Below are positions 8,980 through 19,191 of a stretch of 64,000 bases of DNA, piece by piece. A program made the translations under genes and the position numbers. Origin of the DNA: Ichthyophis bannanicus (lineage: Eukaryota > Chordata > Amphibia > Gymnophiona > Ichthyophiidae); assembly GCA_033557465.1 (NCBI GenBank), contig CM066033.1:15873080-15937079 (forward strand), written 5' to 3'. The notes under the pieces were generated by a model. That model was not told the DNA's origin, did not search any database, and worked only from the letters and a program-made list of their open reading frames with translations. Numbering within the stretch: position 1 is the first letter of the stretch; each line of letters starts with the position of its first letter.

Positions 8980-10494
8980 TGTCGTCAGGTGCCCCCAGTG
9001 GCCAGTGGCTGTAAGGGCACGCTGAGCATTTTTATTATTTTTAAGGAGCAATGGCTCTTTAAGGCCCAGTGCAGTTTGGTCCTTGGAGTTTTAGCTCCTT
9101 ATGAGAACAAATTATATAAGCCAAGAGTGGAGGGTAATAAGGCTTTATTTCCCCTTTAACGCAAGGGTTCACTAAGACAAAATAAAATAAAGATAGTCCT
9201 TCTTTATAAAGGGTTCCACCAAATAAGCAGGCAAACAACTGTTATAAGCTTCACAATTGAATGCAGGGTTTAACTGAGGATTCTTTCATTCCAAAGTAAA
9301 TTAAACAAGCAGGCAAACAAACTGTTATAAGCGTCACAATTGATTGAAGGGTTTCTTTTATATTTACAGTTCTACTAAGGAGTCAAGACTAGTAGTAGCA
9401 CAAAAAGTACAATCCATGGATTCATCCTGAGGAATGGGAATAGTATTCTCAAACTCTATTTCCATGGACTCTGCATCACTGGCTTCTCCCTCTGAATAAG
9501 TGATTTCCCTTACGGCTACAAGTTTAGAGGGTCTGTCTCTGCTTCTTTGCTTCCAATAAGACTCTTCTGTTAAGCCCTTAGGTATTGTTTTGAAAAGCTC
9601 TGTTTTGTTCCCTCTTCTCATATACTGAGCGTCTGCTTTATCAGAGTTTCTAGGAGCAAGGCTTTCTTTTAAAAGTAAAGAGCCACCATACCTTGGCTTC
9701 CTGCAGCTGCTACACCTGGAGCTTTCTCTCTGACGTACTTCTCTCTGGAGACAGGTTTTCTTGTGCAATGCTTTGCCTTCCTGAAGCCCAGGAAAACCTG
9801 GTGAGGATTCCCAACCTCTGTGCTTCTGTGTAAAGGTAGCTTTGCTATAGGAACCTCTCCTCCTTGTACCTTGTAATCCTGGTCCAGCGAACTCAGGTGA
9901 ATGTATGCTTCTCTTAAAGCATGGCTCCTTGGTTTTCTGTGCTCTTCTTTCAGCTTTTGCTGCTCTTGTTGTGCTGCTTGATCCAGCTACGTTACTTGGG
10001 CAGGGAGTGTCACTCCTTCCAGCCAAACTGCTTCTCCTGGCAGCCTCTCTCTGGACTCCATCTCTCTGTGCTCTGCCCCTCTGGACTGTATCCCCCTGGA
10101 TAGTCTCCATCTGGATTCTGTCCCTCTGGGCTTGCTCCGTGTGGACTCTCTCCTTCTCCACACTCCTTCTCCTTCCTTCTGGCTGAACTGCTGCCGGCTG
10201 AGTTCCCTCCGAATGGATTCCTCCTAACTGGATTCCTCCTCCACACTCCTTCCTTCTGGCTGTCTTTCCTTTATAAAGGCATTTTACCTTTGAAACTCCA
10301 GGGCTTGCCTTCAGGTGCAGCTGGTTAACACTCATACAATCAGTGGCTGGGCATGTTGACTCAGCCTCTGTAGGATTACTCCTGCCCCCTCTAGCTGTGC
10401 TGCGAGGTAATTGCATCTTCTGCACATCCACAGCTCTATGAAAGACAGGGTTTTTTCCTAAACCTGCACCTTCCGTAGCTCCAGCCTCATGACA
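8980..10494 (-). mobile_element. 1515-bp solo LTR carrying a long ORF
   Basis: On the minus strand the segment begins TGTCATGAGG and ends CCTGACGACA (TG...CA termini). It interrupts one 21-bp repeat unit: the left flank ends ATAT (8976-8979) and the right flank begins ATAC (10495-10498). This is consistent with a 4-bp target duplication carrying one later change. Removing it restores the 21-bp repeat. Order on the minus strand: ORF A (10494-9364), two direct repeats of about 47 bp (9353-9307 and 9268-9219, GCAGGCAAACAACTGTTATAAGC type on the plus strand), an AATAAA at about 9147, a TATATAA at about 9113, and an ATAATAAAAA stretch near 9030. No primer site or internal region is attached, so it is a solo LTR. 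A related LTR starts at 62614. Confidence 0.8.
9364..10494 (-). CDS. ORF A: LTR-borne basic protein with pentapeptide repeats, unknown function
   Basis: The frame is open for 377 codons from the first base of the LTR (TGT) to 9364. It also runs upstream into the host provirus to 10740, probably by chance. The first Met inside the LTR is at 10416. The protein is rich in Arg, Lys, Gln, Glu, Ser and Cys. From about 10260 to 10030 it is built of 5-residue repeats (IQLGG, IHSEG, TQPAA, VQPEG; later AQRDR, IQMET, VQRGR), meaning a 15-bp DNA repeat. The C-terminus is acidic and ends near ESMDCTFC. ORF B at 62614-63534 starts in the same phase at its LTR and ends with a similar acidic stretch and MDCSLC. 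I know no family with these features. An LTR-encoded accessory protein, as in MMTV sag or spumavirus 3' genes, is an analogy only. Confidence 0.5.
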   Translation of the reverse strand, partial: CHEAGATEGAGLGKNPVFHRAVDVQKMQLPRSTARGGRSNPTEAESTCPATDCMSVNQLHLKASPGVSKVKCLYKGKTARRKECGGGIQLGGIHSEGTQPAAVQPEGRRRSVEKERVHTEQAQRDRIQMETIQGDTVQRGRAQRDGVQREAARRSSLAGRSDTPCPSNVAGSSSTTRAAKAERRAQKTKEPCFKRSIHSPEFAGPGLQGTRRRGSYSKATFTQKHRGWESSPGFPGLQEGKALHKKTCLQREVRQRESSRCSSCRKPRYGGSLLLKESLAPRNSDKADAQYMRRGNKTELFKTIPKGLTEESYWKQRSRDRPSKLVAVREITYSEGEASDAESMEIEFENTIPIPQDESMDCTFCATTSLDSLVEL

Positions 10495-10796
10495 ATACTC
10501 ATGCATGACGTTCCCCAAACTAGCTAACTGAGTAGCAAAGAAATTTCTACTCACCGGATCCGGTACCCGATACGAAACCAGTTCATGGGTTGAATCCTGG
10601 ACTCCTTTCGGGTTCGGAGGTGTTGGCCGGCCAGATCCAGTAATCTGCCGAGGCAAAGAGGAATCCTCTCTGATGCAAGAGGACCGGTGGCGCCTGAGGT
10701 TTCCCCTGCAGTCGGCCAGACACGGTTCCAGCCGGACCAAACCTTGAGGCGGTAATAAGTGGTATACTCACTTGAATACCATCCACTACTCGCACA
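10495..10796 (-). promoter_or_regulatory. ERV P2 leader start with likely splice donor
   Basis: Downstream of the primer site on the minus strand lie about 300 bases of leader. A strong donor-like sequence CCG/GTGAGTAG lies at about 10553, the usual place for the major 5' splice donor of a simple retrovirus. The downstream leader is interrupted at 10494 by the solo LTR and resumes at 8979. Confidence 0.55.
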
Positions 10797-10814
10797 TTCC
10801 CGGGCGGCGCACCA
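10797..10814 (-). other. Primer binding site, tRNA-Gly(CCC) type
   Basis: Six bases inside the P2 LTR, the minus strand reads TGGTGCGCCGCCCGGGAA. Its complement TTCCCGGGCGGCGCACCA is the 3' end, including CCA, of vertebrate tRNA-Gly(CCC) as I know it. The position directly after the LTR supports the call. Confidence 0.8.
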
Positions 10815-10820
10815 AGAATA

Positions 10821-11284
10821 TGTAGCAGCAAAGTGCATGCAATGAATAAAACCAGGAGTCAGCTGCAGGATCCAAGCCAATTTATTGTGCACAGGCTCAG
10901 ACAGGAACGTGTCCAAAAGGGACTGAGCAATGGAGAACAGGAGCAAATTCCTTATATACATTTTTCACAATTTGACACAGGCAAACTTTCTATTGGTCCC
11001 AACGCCCCTTGCACCCGTCCAATCGGGGACCCTCTCTGGCCCTAGCTCCCTGTTCCCCCTTCTCAGACTATTTTAACAAAGGCACAGTCTTGGACATAGA
11101 TACATTTCTACTCCAAGGACAATTCTAGCTCAGAGAATGCAAGAACAATTCAAGCATAAAGAAATTGTACAAACTTCATAATAAGCAGATTCTGTATCTT
11201 TGGTTCTTTTGCAGCGATAGTCCCAGGTGGGGGTTGGGACTCAGGCCTAGCTTACAGGCCATTTACAGGCCATAGCCTACCACA
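10821..11284 (-). mobile_element. ERV P2 5' LTR (464 bp)
   Basis: On the minus strand it runs from TGTGGTAGGC (11284) to GCTGCTACA (10821). A TATATAAGGA box lies at about 10955, a CCAAT-type ATTGGTCC word is upstream, and the AATAAA within CACAATAAATTGG is at about 10885. It matches the plus-strand LTR at 11653-12123 at roughly 90 percent by eye. Its exact U3 terminus is fused to P1 env at 11285, as expected of integrase joining, and no target duplication is found because the far side of the insertion is gone. Confidence 0.92.
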
Positions 11285-11584
11285 GTTGTTGAAGAAATAG
11301 CTGACCATATGCGTAGGCTAGCACATGTACCAGTCCAGACATGGAATGGGCTAGAACTCAATGGATGGTTTGGATCTTTGTTTTCAGGGCTAGGAGGATT
11401 AAAAACTATCGTATTTGCGGTTCTAATCATGATAGCTATGTGTTTAATTCTTCCATGTTTCCTGCCCCTTTGCTTACGTATGATAACTTCAACCATTGAT
11501 AATACTGTTGAACGAAAAACAGCAACTAGGATACTAGCTATGTGGAAGTATCAAGCTATACCCCATGAAGAAGCATCAGTTTAG
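11285..11584 (+). pseudogene. env: ERV P1 env, transmembrane subunit C-terminus
   Basis: Last 100 codons of a retroviral envelope gene, open to TAG at 11582-11584. The membrane-proximal WNGLELNGWFGSLFSGLGG is followed by one hydrophobic span (about 11399-11476, IVFAVLIMIAMCLILPCF) and a cytoplasmic tail of about 35 residues. This layout is that of gamma/D-type Env TM. The upstream part, including the surface subunit and fusion peptide, is absent: the frame starts abruptly at the P2 LTR end. A purine tract and the 3' LTR follow, so this is the genuine 3' end of P1. Confidence 0.88.
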
Positions 11585-11637
11585 GTAGCATTTGATATGT
11601 GATTACTTTTTTACCCTCCTTTAGTATGAGTGAAAAT

Positions 11638-11652
11638 AATCAAAGGGGGGAA
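11638..11652 (+). other. Polypurine tract of ERV P1
   Basis: AATCAAAGGGGGGAA lies immediately before the TG of the 3' LTR, the position and composition of the plus-strand primer of retroviruses. Confidence 0.85.
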
Positions 11653-12123
11653 TGTGGTAGGCTATAGCCTGTAAATGTGTAAGTGGCCTGTAAGCTAGGC
11701 CTGAGTCCCAGCCCCCACCAGGGACTAGTGCTGCACAAGATGCAAAAGAACCAAAGTTACAGAATATGCTTATTATGAAGTTTGTGCCATTCCGTTATGC
11801 TAGAATTAACCTTCCATTCTCTGAGCTAGAAATGTCCTTGAAGTAGAAATGTATCTATACCTAAGACTGTGCCTTTGTTAGAATAGTCTGAGAAGGGGGA
11901 ACAGGGAGCTAAGCCCAGAGAGGGTCCCCGATTGCATAGGTGCAAGGGGCGTTGGGACCAATAGAAAGTTTGCTTGTATCAAATTGTAAAAATGTATTTG
12001 CTTCTGTTCTCCTTTGCTCAGTCCCTTTCGGACACGTTCCTGTCTGAGCCTGTGCACAATAAATTGGCTTGGATCCTGCAGCTGACTCCTGGTATTATCT
12101 ATTGCATGCACTTCGCTGCTACA
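11653..12123 (+). mobile_element. ERV P1 3' LTR (471 bp)
   Basis: Starts TGTGGTAGGCTATAGCC and ends TTCGCTGCTACA. The polyadenylation signal AATAAA is at about 12059, and the TATA region is changed to AATGTATTTGC, unlike the intact TATATAAGG of the P2 LTR. It follows env and the purine tract directly. The outer flank begins GCGGTAACAG; the matching target copy would lie left of the window. Confidence 0.93.
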
Positions 12124-12179
12124 GCGGTAACAGAGAAATGTTCCCACGGCTGCTTTTGCTTTTTGAAGGATGAGTTGAG

Positions 12180-13020
12180 GAGAGGAGGAAAGGGGCCAGA
12201 AGGGAGCAGACATGGGGTGGGGGGAGCTGGAAGGAAGCAGACCCGGGGGGGGGGGGAAGCTGGAAGGGAGTAGACATGGGGGCTACAAGAGAGCAGACCC
12301 CGGGATGAGCTGGAAGGGTGCAGGCCCGGAGGGGGGGCAGAGCTGGAAGGGAGTAAACATGGGGGCTACAAGGGAGCAGACACTGGGGAGCTGGAAGGGA
12401 GCAGACATGGGGGGCTACAAGGGAGCAGACACTGGCGGAGCTGGAAGGGAGCAGACACTGGGGGAGCTGAAAGGGAGCAGACATGGGGGGCTACAAGGGA
12501 GCAGACACTGGCGGAGCTGGAAGGGAGCAGAAACTGGCAGAGCTGAAAGGGAGCAGACATGGGGGGCTACAAGAGAGCAGACACTGCAGGGAGCTGGAAG
12601 AGAGCAGACACGGGGTGAGCTGGAAGGGAGTAGACACAGGCGGTGGGGGAGCTGGAAGGGAGCAGACACTGGGGGGGATCTGGAAGGGAGCAGACACTGG
12701 GGGGGATCTGGAAGGGAGCAGACACAGGGGGTGGGAGAGTTGAAGGGAGCTGACACTTGGGGATGGGACTGGAAGGGGGATGGACAGAGAAGAGGTGACT
12801 GGAAGAGAACTGACATGGGAGGAGGCTCTGGGACTGGAGGTTTGCTGATACCTGGGATGGTATTTGGACTAGAAGGGGCTGGACAATGGAGGAGGGGTAC
12901 TAGAAGGGAATAGACACCAGTGGCAGTGTTGGGAATGCAAGGGGTTTGACACTGGAAGGGGAGGCTGTAAAGGGGGCTGATACTGGGGAGGGTTACTGGG
13001 ACTGGAAAAAGGCTGATCGA
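12180..13020. repeat. GA-rich minisatellite
   Basis: About 20 or more units of roughly 28-35 bp with the core GAGCTGGAAGGGAGCAGACA followed by CTGGGG or TGGGGGGCTACAAG. Units near 12760-13000 are more diverged. All six frames look open because the unit lacks stops, so the long frames here (for example 12212-12913) are not genes. Its complement resembles the C-rich minisatellite in the hAT element. Confidence 0.88.
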
Positions 13021-13664
13021 AGAAAATGAAGAAAGCAAAAGAAGAGACCAGAAATGGCAGATGGACTATAGACCATAGAAAGAGAGCTAAGAGAAGACAG
13101 AGGAAAAACAGGAATCTCAGATCGGGACTAACATGATCAAAAATTGTCAGACAACAAAGGTAGAAAAATAATTTTATTTTTAATTTAATGATTGAACTTT
13201 GCGCTGTCTTTATATTTCACACAGTATGTGGAACTGCATCTCTTAGCTGGTGTGGCACCGCATGCACATGGCCGGCCCATCCATTGAGCAAGAATGTTGT
13301 TTGCACAGGGCCACGGATTTCAGGGGGCCCCGCACAAACAACATTCTGCCCATCAGCCACTTAAATAGAAAAAAGAAACTTGTTGCTGCTGGTGCCGCCG
13401 TGGCAGTGGCAGAATCAAGTGTCTCCCACAGTCAAGTGTCGCCCGCAGTCAAGTGTCTCCCACGGGACCCCTGCCCCCCCCCCCCCCCATGGCCTGCCCG
13501 GCAGAGCCTGCCTCAATCACTCTCCTCGGCGCGGCTTTCAGAGCTGTAAACGGAGAGTTTCCCTCTCGCGGCTCTGTCAAGCTCGCTGGGGCTGATGGGA
13601 AATTTCGCACAAAGAGGAAGTACTGCGGGCATCGCGACAACTGAGGCGGACCGGAGCCACCAAC
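13021..13664. other. Diverged repeat sequence with short hairpin and GC-rich arm
   Basis: 13021-13250 complements the AT-rich and CT-rich lead-in of the hAT minisatellite (TTTCTACCTTTG and GCGC-AAAG words). 13290-13350 contains a hairpin with arms AGAATGTTGTTTG/CAAACAACATTCT. 13425-13475 has three 16-bp units of the AGTCAAGTGTCTCCCAC type. 13480-13610 resembles one arm of the hairpin at 2662-3115. No gene seen. Confidence 0.5.
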
Positions 13665-13667
13665 AGC

Positions 13668-13866
13668 CCACTACTTATTTTTCAAGATTATTCCGCTGGT
13701 GTTTTCCTGCAACGCAGGGCCTATAGGGACACATGTAGCAAACTCATTGAACGGGGCGTTCGATTCACGCTCGCCTATCCGGCGACTCTAAGGATCTATA
13801 GTGACAAGGGGAGTCGAGTGTTCTCCTCCCCGGAAGAAGCCCGAGACTATTGCAATAGTTTGGGCT
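13668..13866 (+). pseudogene. LINE ORF1 C-terminal fragment
   Basis: About 65 codons ending in TAA at 13864-13866. The readable words FQDYSAGVFLQRRAYRD, RFTLAYPATLRI and FSSPEEARDYC match the pattern of the L1 ORF1p C-terminal domain: a phenylalanine/aspartate start, an RRA helix, a P-A-x-L-R strand and a PEEA helix. This domain helps ORF1p bind nucleic acid and chaperone it. The RRM and coiled-coil parts are missing because the element is truncated here. Confidence 0.7.
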
Positions 13867-15378
13867 AAAACTTTACCACAGGCCCGCTGCTGTACCTTCG
13901 GGAACGGTCCTGATGCTTTTACCTCTCTTGGCTTGGCCGGGTCTGGCCTCACACCACGATGGCTAAGCTGTGGAGCGACGGCGGTTGGATAGGAGCTGCG
14001 TTATACCGGGACTCCAGTGGGACTTACGCTGACACTCAGACTGATGACTCATCATGTGGACGCATACAGCGGCCCCCCGATACCCGAGGAAAGAGAGTGC
14101 AATCGGGATGTTATAGCGAGGAGGATTTTCTCCGCTTGAGCAACTGTGTATCCTGTTTGTTACTACTTTATGAGTTACTGTTTGGCTACTTTTTGCCTGT
14201 ATTGTATTCTTCAACTGTTACTTGTTTTCATGTTCTCTACTACTAGGGGCGACCTGTTTCTAGATACCTTTGTAGAGGTATCGGTCATTTGGCGGGATGT
14301 TAGTATGGGGTGGGGGAGGGGCTCTGGTCTGATATGCGGTGGGGAGGTTGAGGGACACTTTGGGATCTGGTGACGGGGGTTGCGGGCTCTTGGTTGTGGG
14401 GGTCGGCGGGGCAGCGCCCCTGTCAAACGGGATGGTGAGTGGTGGCGGGGCCGCTGCCCTTCCGATGTGCATAGCAGCCTGCTTTCGTGTATGGAGGTGT
14501 AGACATCAAGCGCACGTGGGTTCTGCTGGGGGGAGTGTCGATAGGAATACCGGGTGCTCTGTGGCGCTGTGCTTTGATCATGTTACTGTATGTTTAATTG
14601 CATTGCATGCGCGTGCAGCGGGGAAGCAGTCTGCTATGAGTTTGACGGGCCACATGTACTCTCTCCGGAGGTGGGTGGCTCCCTGGGACGGGGTTGGGTT
14701 TCAGGGATCCCCCGGGACTTTCGAATACTCCTTCTACCCACCGATGTGGCTGGGGGGGTGGTGCCAGGTAGTGTTGGGAGGGTGGTTAACGGTGAGAAGA
14801 GTTGTTTTAGCCTTGCGCTGGACCCCCCTTTCCTGCACCCTATAAGTCTGTGGGATTAGGGGGGTCGTGTTTGGTTCTGGGAGAGGTTAGCTTCTTTAGG
14901 TGAGGACCTTCCGCCATGTAGTTTTATGGGCGGTAGCTATCCTTCATATTTGTAGGACCAAGGCGGGTGGGAGGTCGCGAAGGCTGTGTGGGCTGGGTTA
15001 TACTGTTGCGGATGGGGAGGGGCGGGGGGCCTACATGCTACGGAAGTCAAGGTGGGGCCAGTTCCGACTGGCGTGGGACTGGACACGATGTGGAGAGGAA
15101 TGGGGGGGGAGGGGGGGAGGGCTGGCGGGGGGTCACAGGGAGGGGGGGTCAGAGGGGGGGTGTCAAGCGGATGTGTGTGCAGGGTAGGGAGGGGGAGACT
15201 CGACTGATTGAATGGGATGAGAGTGTGCATGGGAGACTACTGAATGCTGGGGAAAGGAGGGTTTGGATCTCTGGGTGTGTTTGGTCTGGAACATTTAGGG
15301 AGGGGGCCCTTGGCTGGGGGGGTCCCCATTATTATGTGGTATACTTGCTGACTCGGTTCTGGCTCTTTCGCAGTCTGG

Positions 15379-18300
15379 TTGACTATGGATAAAGCCACTC
15401 GAGTGATCTCTTGGAATGTTTGCGGACTGGGTTCTCCGGTGAAACGATCTAAAGTCCTGCAACACTTGAAGCGTCATTGGGCGGATGTTGTTTTATTGCA
15501 GGAGACGCACCAATCTGTGGGAGAACATCAGAAACTTGGCCTAGGATTTAAGGCCCATGTCTATGGGGCCCCCGTGGTGGGGAAGAAGCGCGGAGTGGTT
15601 ATTCTTGTTGCCAAGTCTGTCTCCTGGGAGGAGGAAGGGGCTGTTTCCGACCCACTAGGTCGTTATGTTGGTGTGTGGGGGAGTTTAGCGGGGAGGAAGG
15701 TGTTTCTTTGCTCTGTATATGGACCCAATGTTTACGAGGTCACCTTTTTTCAGGGTCTTTCCAAATTGTTGGCTGAGACTAGTGGGTACCAGGTCCTATT
15801 AGGTGGCGACTTTAACGTGGCTTTGGACAGCGACCTCGATCGTTCAGGTCCTACGGGGAGCGGGAACCCCCGGGCGCGCCGGAAGCTGCGAGGCCTATGT
15901 GAAGCGTATGATCTCCTTGATATTTGGAGGGTGTTACATCCTGGAGAACGGGACTATACGCATCTGTCCCGGGCGCATGGCACTTGGTCTCGCATAGATT
16001 TTTTTCTCCTGGCGGAATCTCTTTTTGGTTGGGTTTTACAGGCGAGTATTGGCCCTCTTGTTATCTCGGATCGCGCCATGGTGGTTTTAGATTTGCGGGG
16101 GAGCTGCCCATCTACCCGTAAGGTCTGGCGTTATCCCTTGGAGCTGTGTGGGGATGCGCGATTTGAAACGTTTCTGCGGGATCGCTGGAAGGAGTATGAA
16201 CTTTTGAATGCTTCGCCGGATATTCCTCCTGCATTATTTTGGGAAGCTGGTAAGACTGTGCTCCGAGGGGATATTATTAGTTACCAAAGCCATCGGCGCC
16301 GGCAGTTGAACCATCGGATTCTCTTGCTGGAGCGGGAGCTGGGTCGGATGCGCCGGGTGGCGGCGGGCACCCGTACAGGGGTGCATTTACGTAGGCTCCG
16401 AGAGGTGCAAACCGAATTGGAATCGCTTCTCCACCAGCGAGTGTCTAAGTCGATGTTGTATTATCGCTATAAACTTTATAGATTTGGGAATAAGGCTGGC
16501 AAGCTGATGTCCTCGCTATTAAGACCCCCGGGTGGCTCTCGACAGATAGGGGCCATTCGAAAATCTGATGGTACTATTACCCGCGATTCTGCCGCCATTG
16601 AACAGGTTTTTACTGTCTTTTATCGGACATTGTACGCTGGTGAGGAGGTGGAGGTCTCGGTGGGGCGCTCCTTTCTCGAGGGCTGCGGGCTTCCTCAGCT
16701 GGCGGCGGATCACTTGGAGGCCCTCAATCAGCCTCTCTCCGGCCAGGAGGTGCAAGCAGCGATTCGGCACCTGAAGACTGGGCGAGCCCCGGGCATCGCT
16801 GGATTCCGGAGTGAATTCTATAAAACTCTGAGCGATGCAGTGGTCCCCTCCCTTATAGGATACTTTGAGGATCTTGTGAGTCATGGTAAGTTTCCGTATG
16901 ACTCCAATAAGGCATTGATCACTATTTTACCCAAGCCGGGGCGAGATTCCCTTTTGCCGGGCTCCTACCGCCCTATTTCGTTGCTTAATGTTGATATTAA
17001 ATTATTGGCCAAGATCATGGCAGACCGACTGGCGATCTTTTTACCATCTCTAATCCACCAGGATCAGGTGGGTTTTGTTAGGGGACGCCAGGTTGCCTAC
17101 AGTTTGCAATGGATTCTATTGTCTATCAGTGCGGGGCGGTTAATGGGGGAGACTTCTCTGCTTATTAGCTTCGATGCGGAGAAGGCCTTCGACCGAGTAA
17201 GTTGGGGCTTTATGTATCAGACCTTAGAGATGATGGGATTTATGGTTTTTTTTGTGGACGTGATCAAACTGTTATATGCGGATCCCTTAGGGGCCATTAT
17301 GGTCAATGGAGTCATGTCCCCCGAGTTTGCTATCCAAAAGGGGACCCGTCAGGGTTGTCCACTTTCGCCTCTTCTTTTTGTACTTTCGTTGGAGCCTCTT
17401 CTTCTCCGTATTCGGGCCTCTTCTCAGTTTAGGGGTATCAGGCTGGGCAGTGGCGAATTCCGGGTCGCCGCTTTTGCGGATGACTTGCTTGTGCACTTGG
17501 GGGACCCGTCGACTGGATTGCCCAATCTGTTACGCCTTATCACGGAATATGGCGAGCCCTCGGGTCTACGCTTGAATCTCGACAAATCGGAAGCGCTGTA
17601 TTTGGTTCCAGAGGGGCAGCCGGGTTGGCAGGGCCCCTTTCCTTTGCGCTGGGCGACGGGACACTTTAAATATCTGGGGATCTATCTGCCGATGCGATTA
17701 GAAGATCTTTATCAGCTGAACGTCACTAAAATTTTGGGGGAGGTGTCGGCCTGTGTGGACCGCTGGCGGGACCTGCCACTGTCATTGGGGGGTAGGGTCG
17801 CTCTGGTTAAGATGGCGCTTTTCCCCAAAATTCTTTACCCTCTTCAAATTCTTCCGTTGGTTCTTCGGCGTGCAGATCTCCGGCAACTGGAACGTTACTT
17901 TAATCGCTTTATATGGCGGGGCCACTGACCCAGAGTTCGCCTGGCTATTTTGCAGCAGCCATGGGCCTTGGGGGGAATGGGCTTTCCCGATGTCAGGCGG
18001 TACAATATGGCTTGTTTATTAAGACACGTCAGAGATTGGATGTGGGACTTAACGGATTGGACCCCGAGGGAGCTGTTCGAGGCCGTGTTGGCGCCCTTCC
18101 ATCTCCGTTATTTATTACATGCTCGCACGCTACGGGAGGTGGCGCCGCTTCTCCGGAGCCTTTTCTTGGTGCCCCTTCGGACAGCGTGGCAGTTCTTCTG
18201 CGTGGGGCGTCAAATCTCAGCACATCATACACCATATCTTCCTATTCGGGGTAACGCCGATTTTGTGGCGGGCCTTGGGAGGACCCGCTTCCAGCTCTGG

Positions 18301-19191
18301 GAAGACCTCGGTTTGGTGAATCTGGAGCATGTACTGACCCCTGGAGGCGAGTTGGTGGCCTTCGCCGAGCTTCATCGGCAGTACTCCCTGGGACCCTGGG
18401 ATGTGTTTCAATATACCCAACTTAGGAGCTATCTACGTACGATCCCGGAAGGGGTGCTAAGAGGGGAAGTATGCTCGGAATTGGAACTGACTCTTTTGGG
18501 AGGTGCCCTGGGGACCCGGGTGTCTGTGCTCTATAAGATGCTGTGGGATGGGGGGTCACCCACTGATGTTGGCACGTTGGCGGCGGTCTGGACGACAGAT
18601 CTTGGCGAGGAGATCGAGGAAGAGTCTCTCCTAGGGGGGCTGGCGAATATACCCAATATGAGTATACAGGTTTTGCATCGCGATACTCAATACCGCCTCT
18701 CGCGTCGTCTATACTTCGCTCCTGTCAGGGCCTGGAAAGCGGGGCTTGCAGCAAGTCATTGTTGCCCCAGGTGTGGCGCCGATCGGGCGACGTTGGGCCA
18801 CATGTTTTGGCATTGTTCCGGGGTCCAGCTGTTCTGGGGACGGGTGTCTGAGTATCTTCATCGGTGTGTGCCGCACTTGGAGCCCCTTAAGGCACGTCAC
18901 TTAGTCCTGGACCTGTGGGAGGATGGTTGGAGGACTTCTCTAGGTGATTGGACACTGCGTTGGCTGCGTCTGGTGGTGATGTCCGCACGAATGATGATTT
19001 TGCAGCACTGGTTGGATGCGGGGGGCCCGCGCATTGGGCTTTGGAGAGTTAGACTACATAGGCTTTTACTTATGGAGCGTCTGTCCGCAGCTGGACATGA
19101 ACGTCGCTGGGCCCGGTTTCTTCAGGGGTGGGGGCCCCACCTGCAATTATTGCCAGCGGGGGTTCGCCGCCGCGTCCTGGGGGACTCCTAG
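15379..19191 (+). pseudogene. LINE ORF2: endonuclease, reverse transcriptase and zinc knuckle; one in-frame stop
   Basis: Open in one frame for 1271 codons except a single TGA at 17926-17928. The APE endonuclease (codons 1-230) shows SWNVCGLGS, LLQETH, GGDFNVAL and RIDFFL. The terminal catalytic SDH is instead SDR (GATCGC at about 16069). RT motifs follow: SYRPISLLN, DAEKAFDRVSW (A), KGTRQGCPLSPLLF (B) and AAFADDLLV (C, about 17468-17494). The C-terminal part has a Cys/His knuckle, CCPRCG followed by HMFWHC, at about 18760-18820. In a conserved fingers motif, usually PGPDGF, it reads PGIAGF. The TGA sits where CGA (Arg) is plausible, so CpG decay explains it. With the stop and two altered conserved sites I judge it recently dead. 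Confidence 0.9.

Noticed and set aside
10010..10246. Open frames overlapping ORF A on both strands
   Set aside because: They mirror the 15-bp repeat of ORF A in other frames; the frame of ORF A is the one retained in phase with the LTR start and the related ORF B.
12212..12913. Long open frames on both strands in the GA-rich minisatellite
   Set aside because: The repeat unit lacks stop codons in several frames; the translated repeats are simple and have no start context or domain.
13801..15378. Small frames in the LINE inter-ORF region as genes
   Set aside because: They are G-rich, short and overlapping, without domains; the region lies between ORF1 and ORF2 of the LINE.
17926..17928. TGA in LINE ORF2 as a recoded selenocysteine or readthrough codon
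   Set aside because: No SECIS-like signal is apparent and the context fits a CGA to TGA change at a CpG; one-off decay is simpler.
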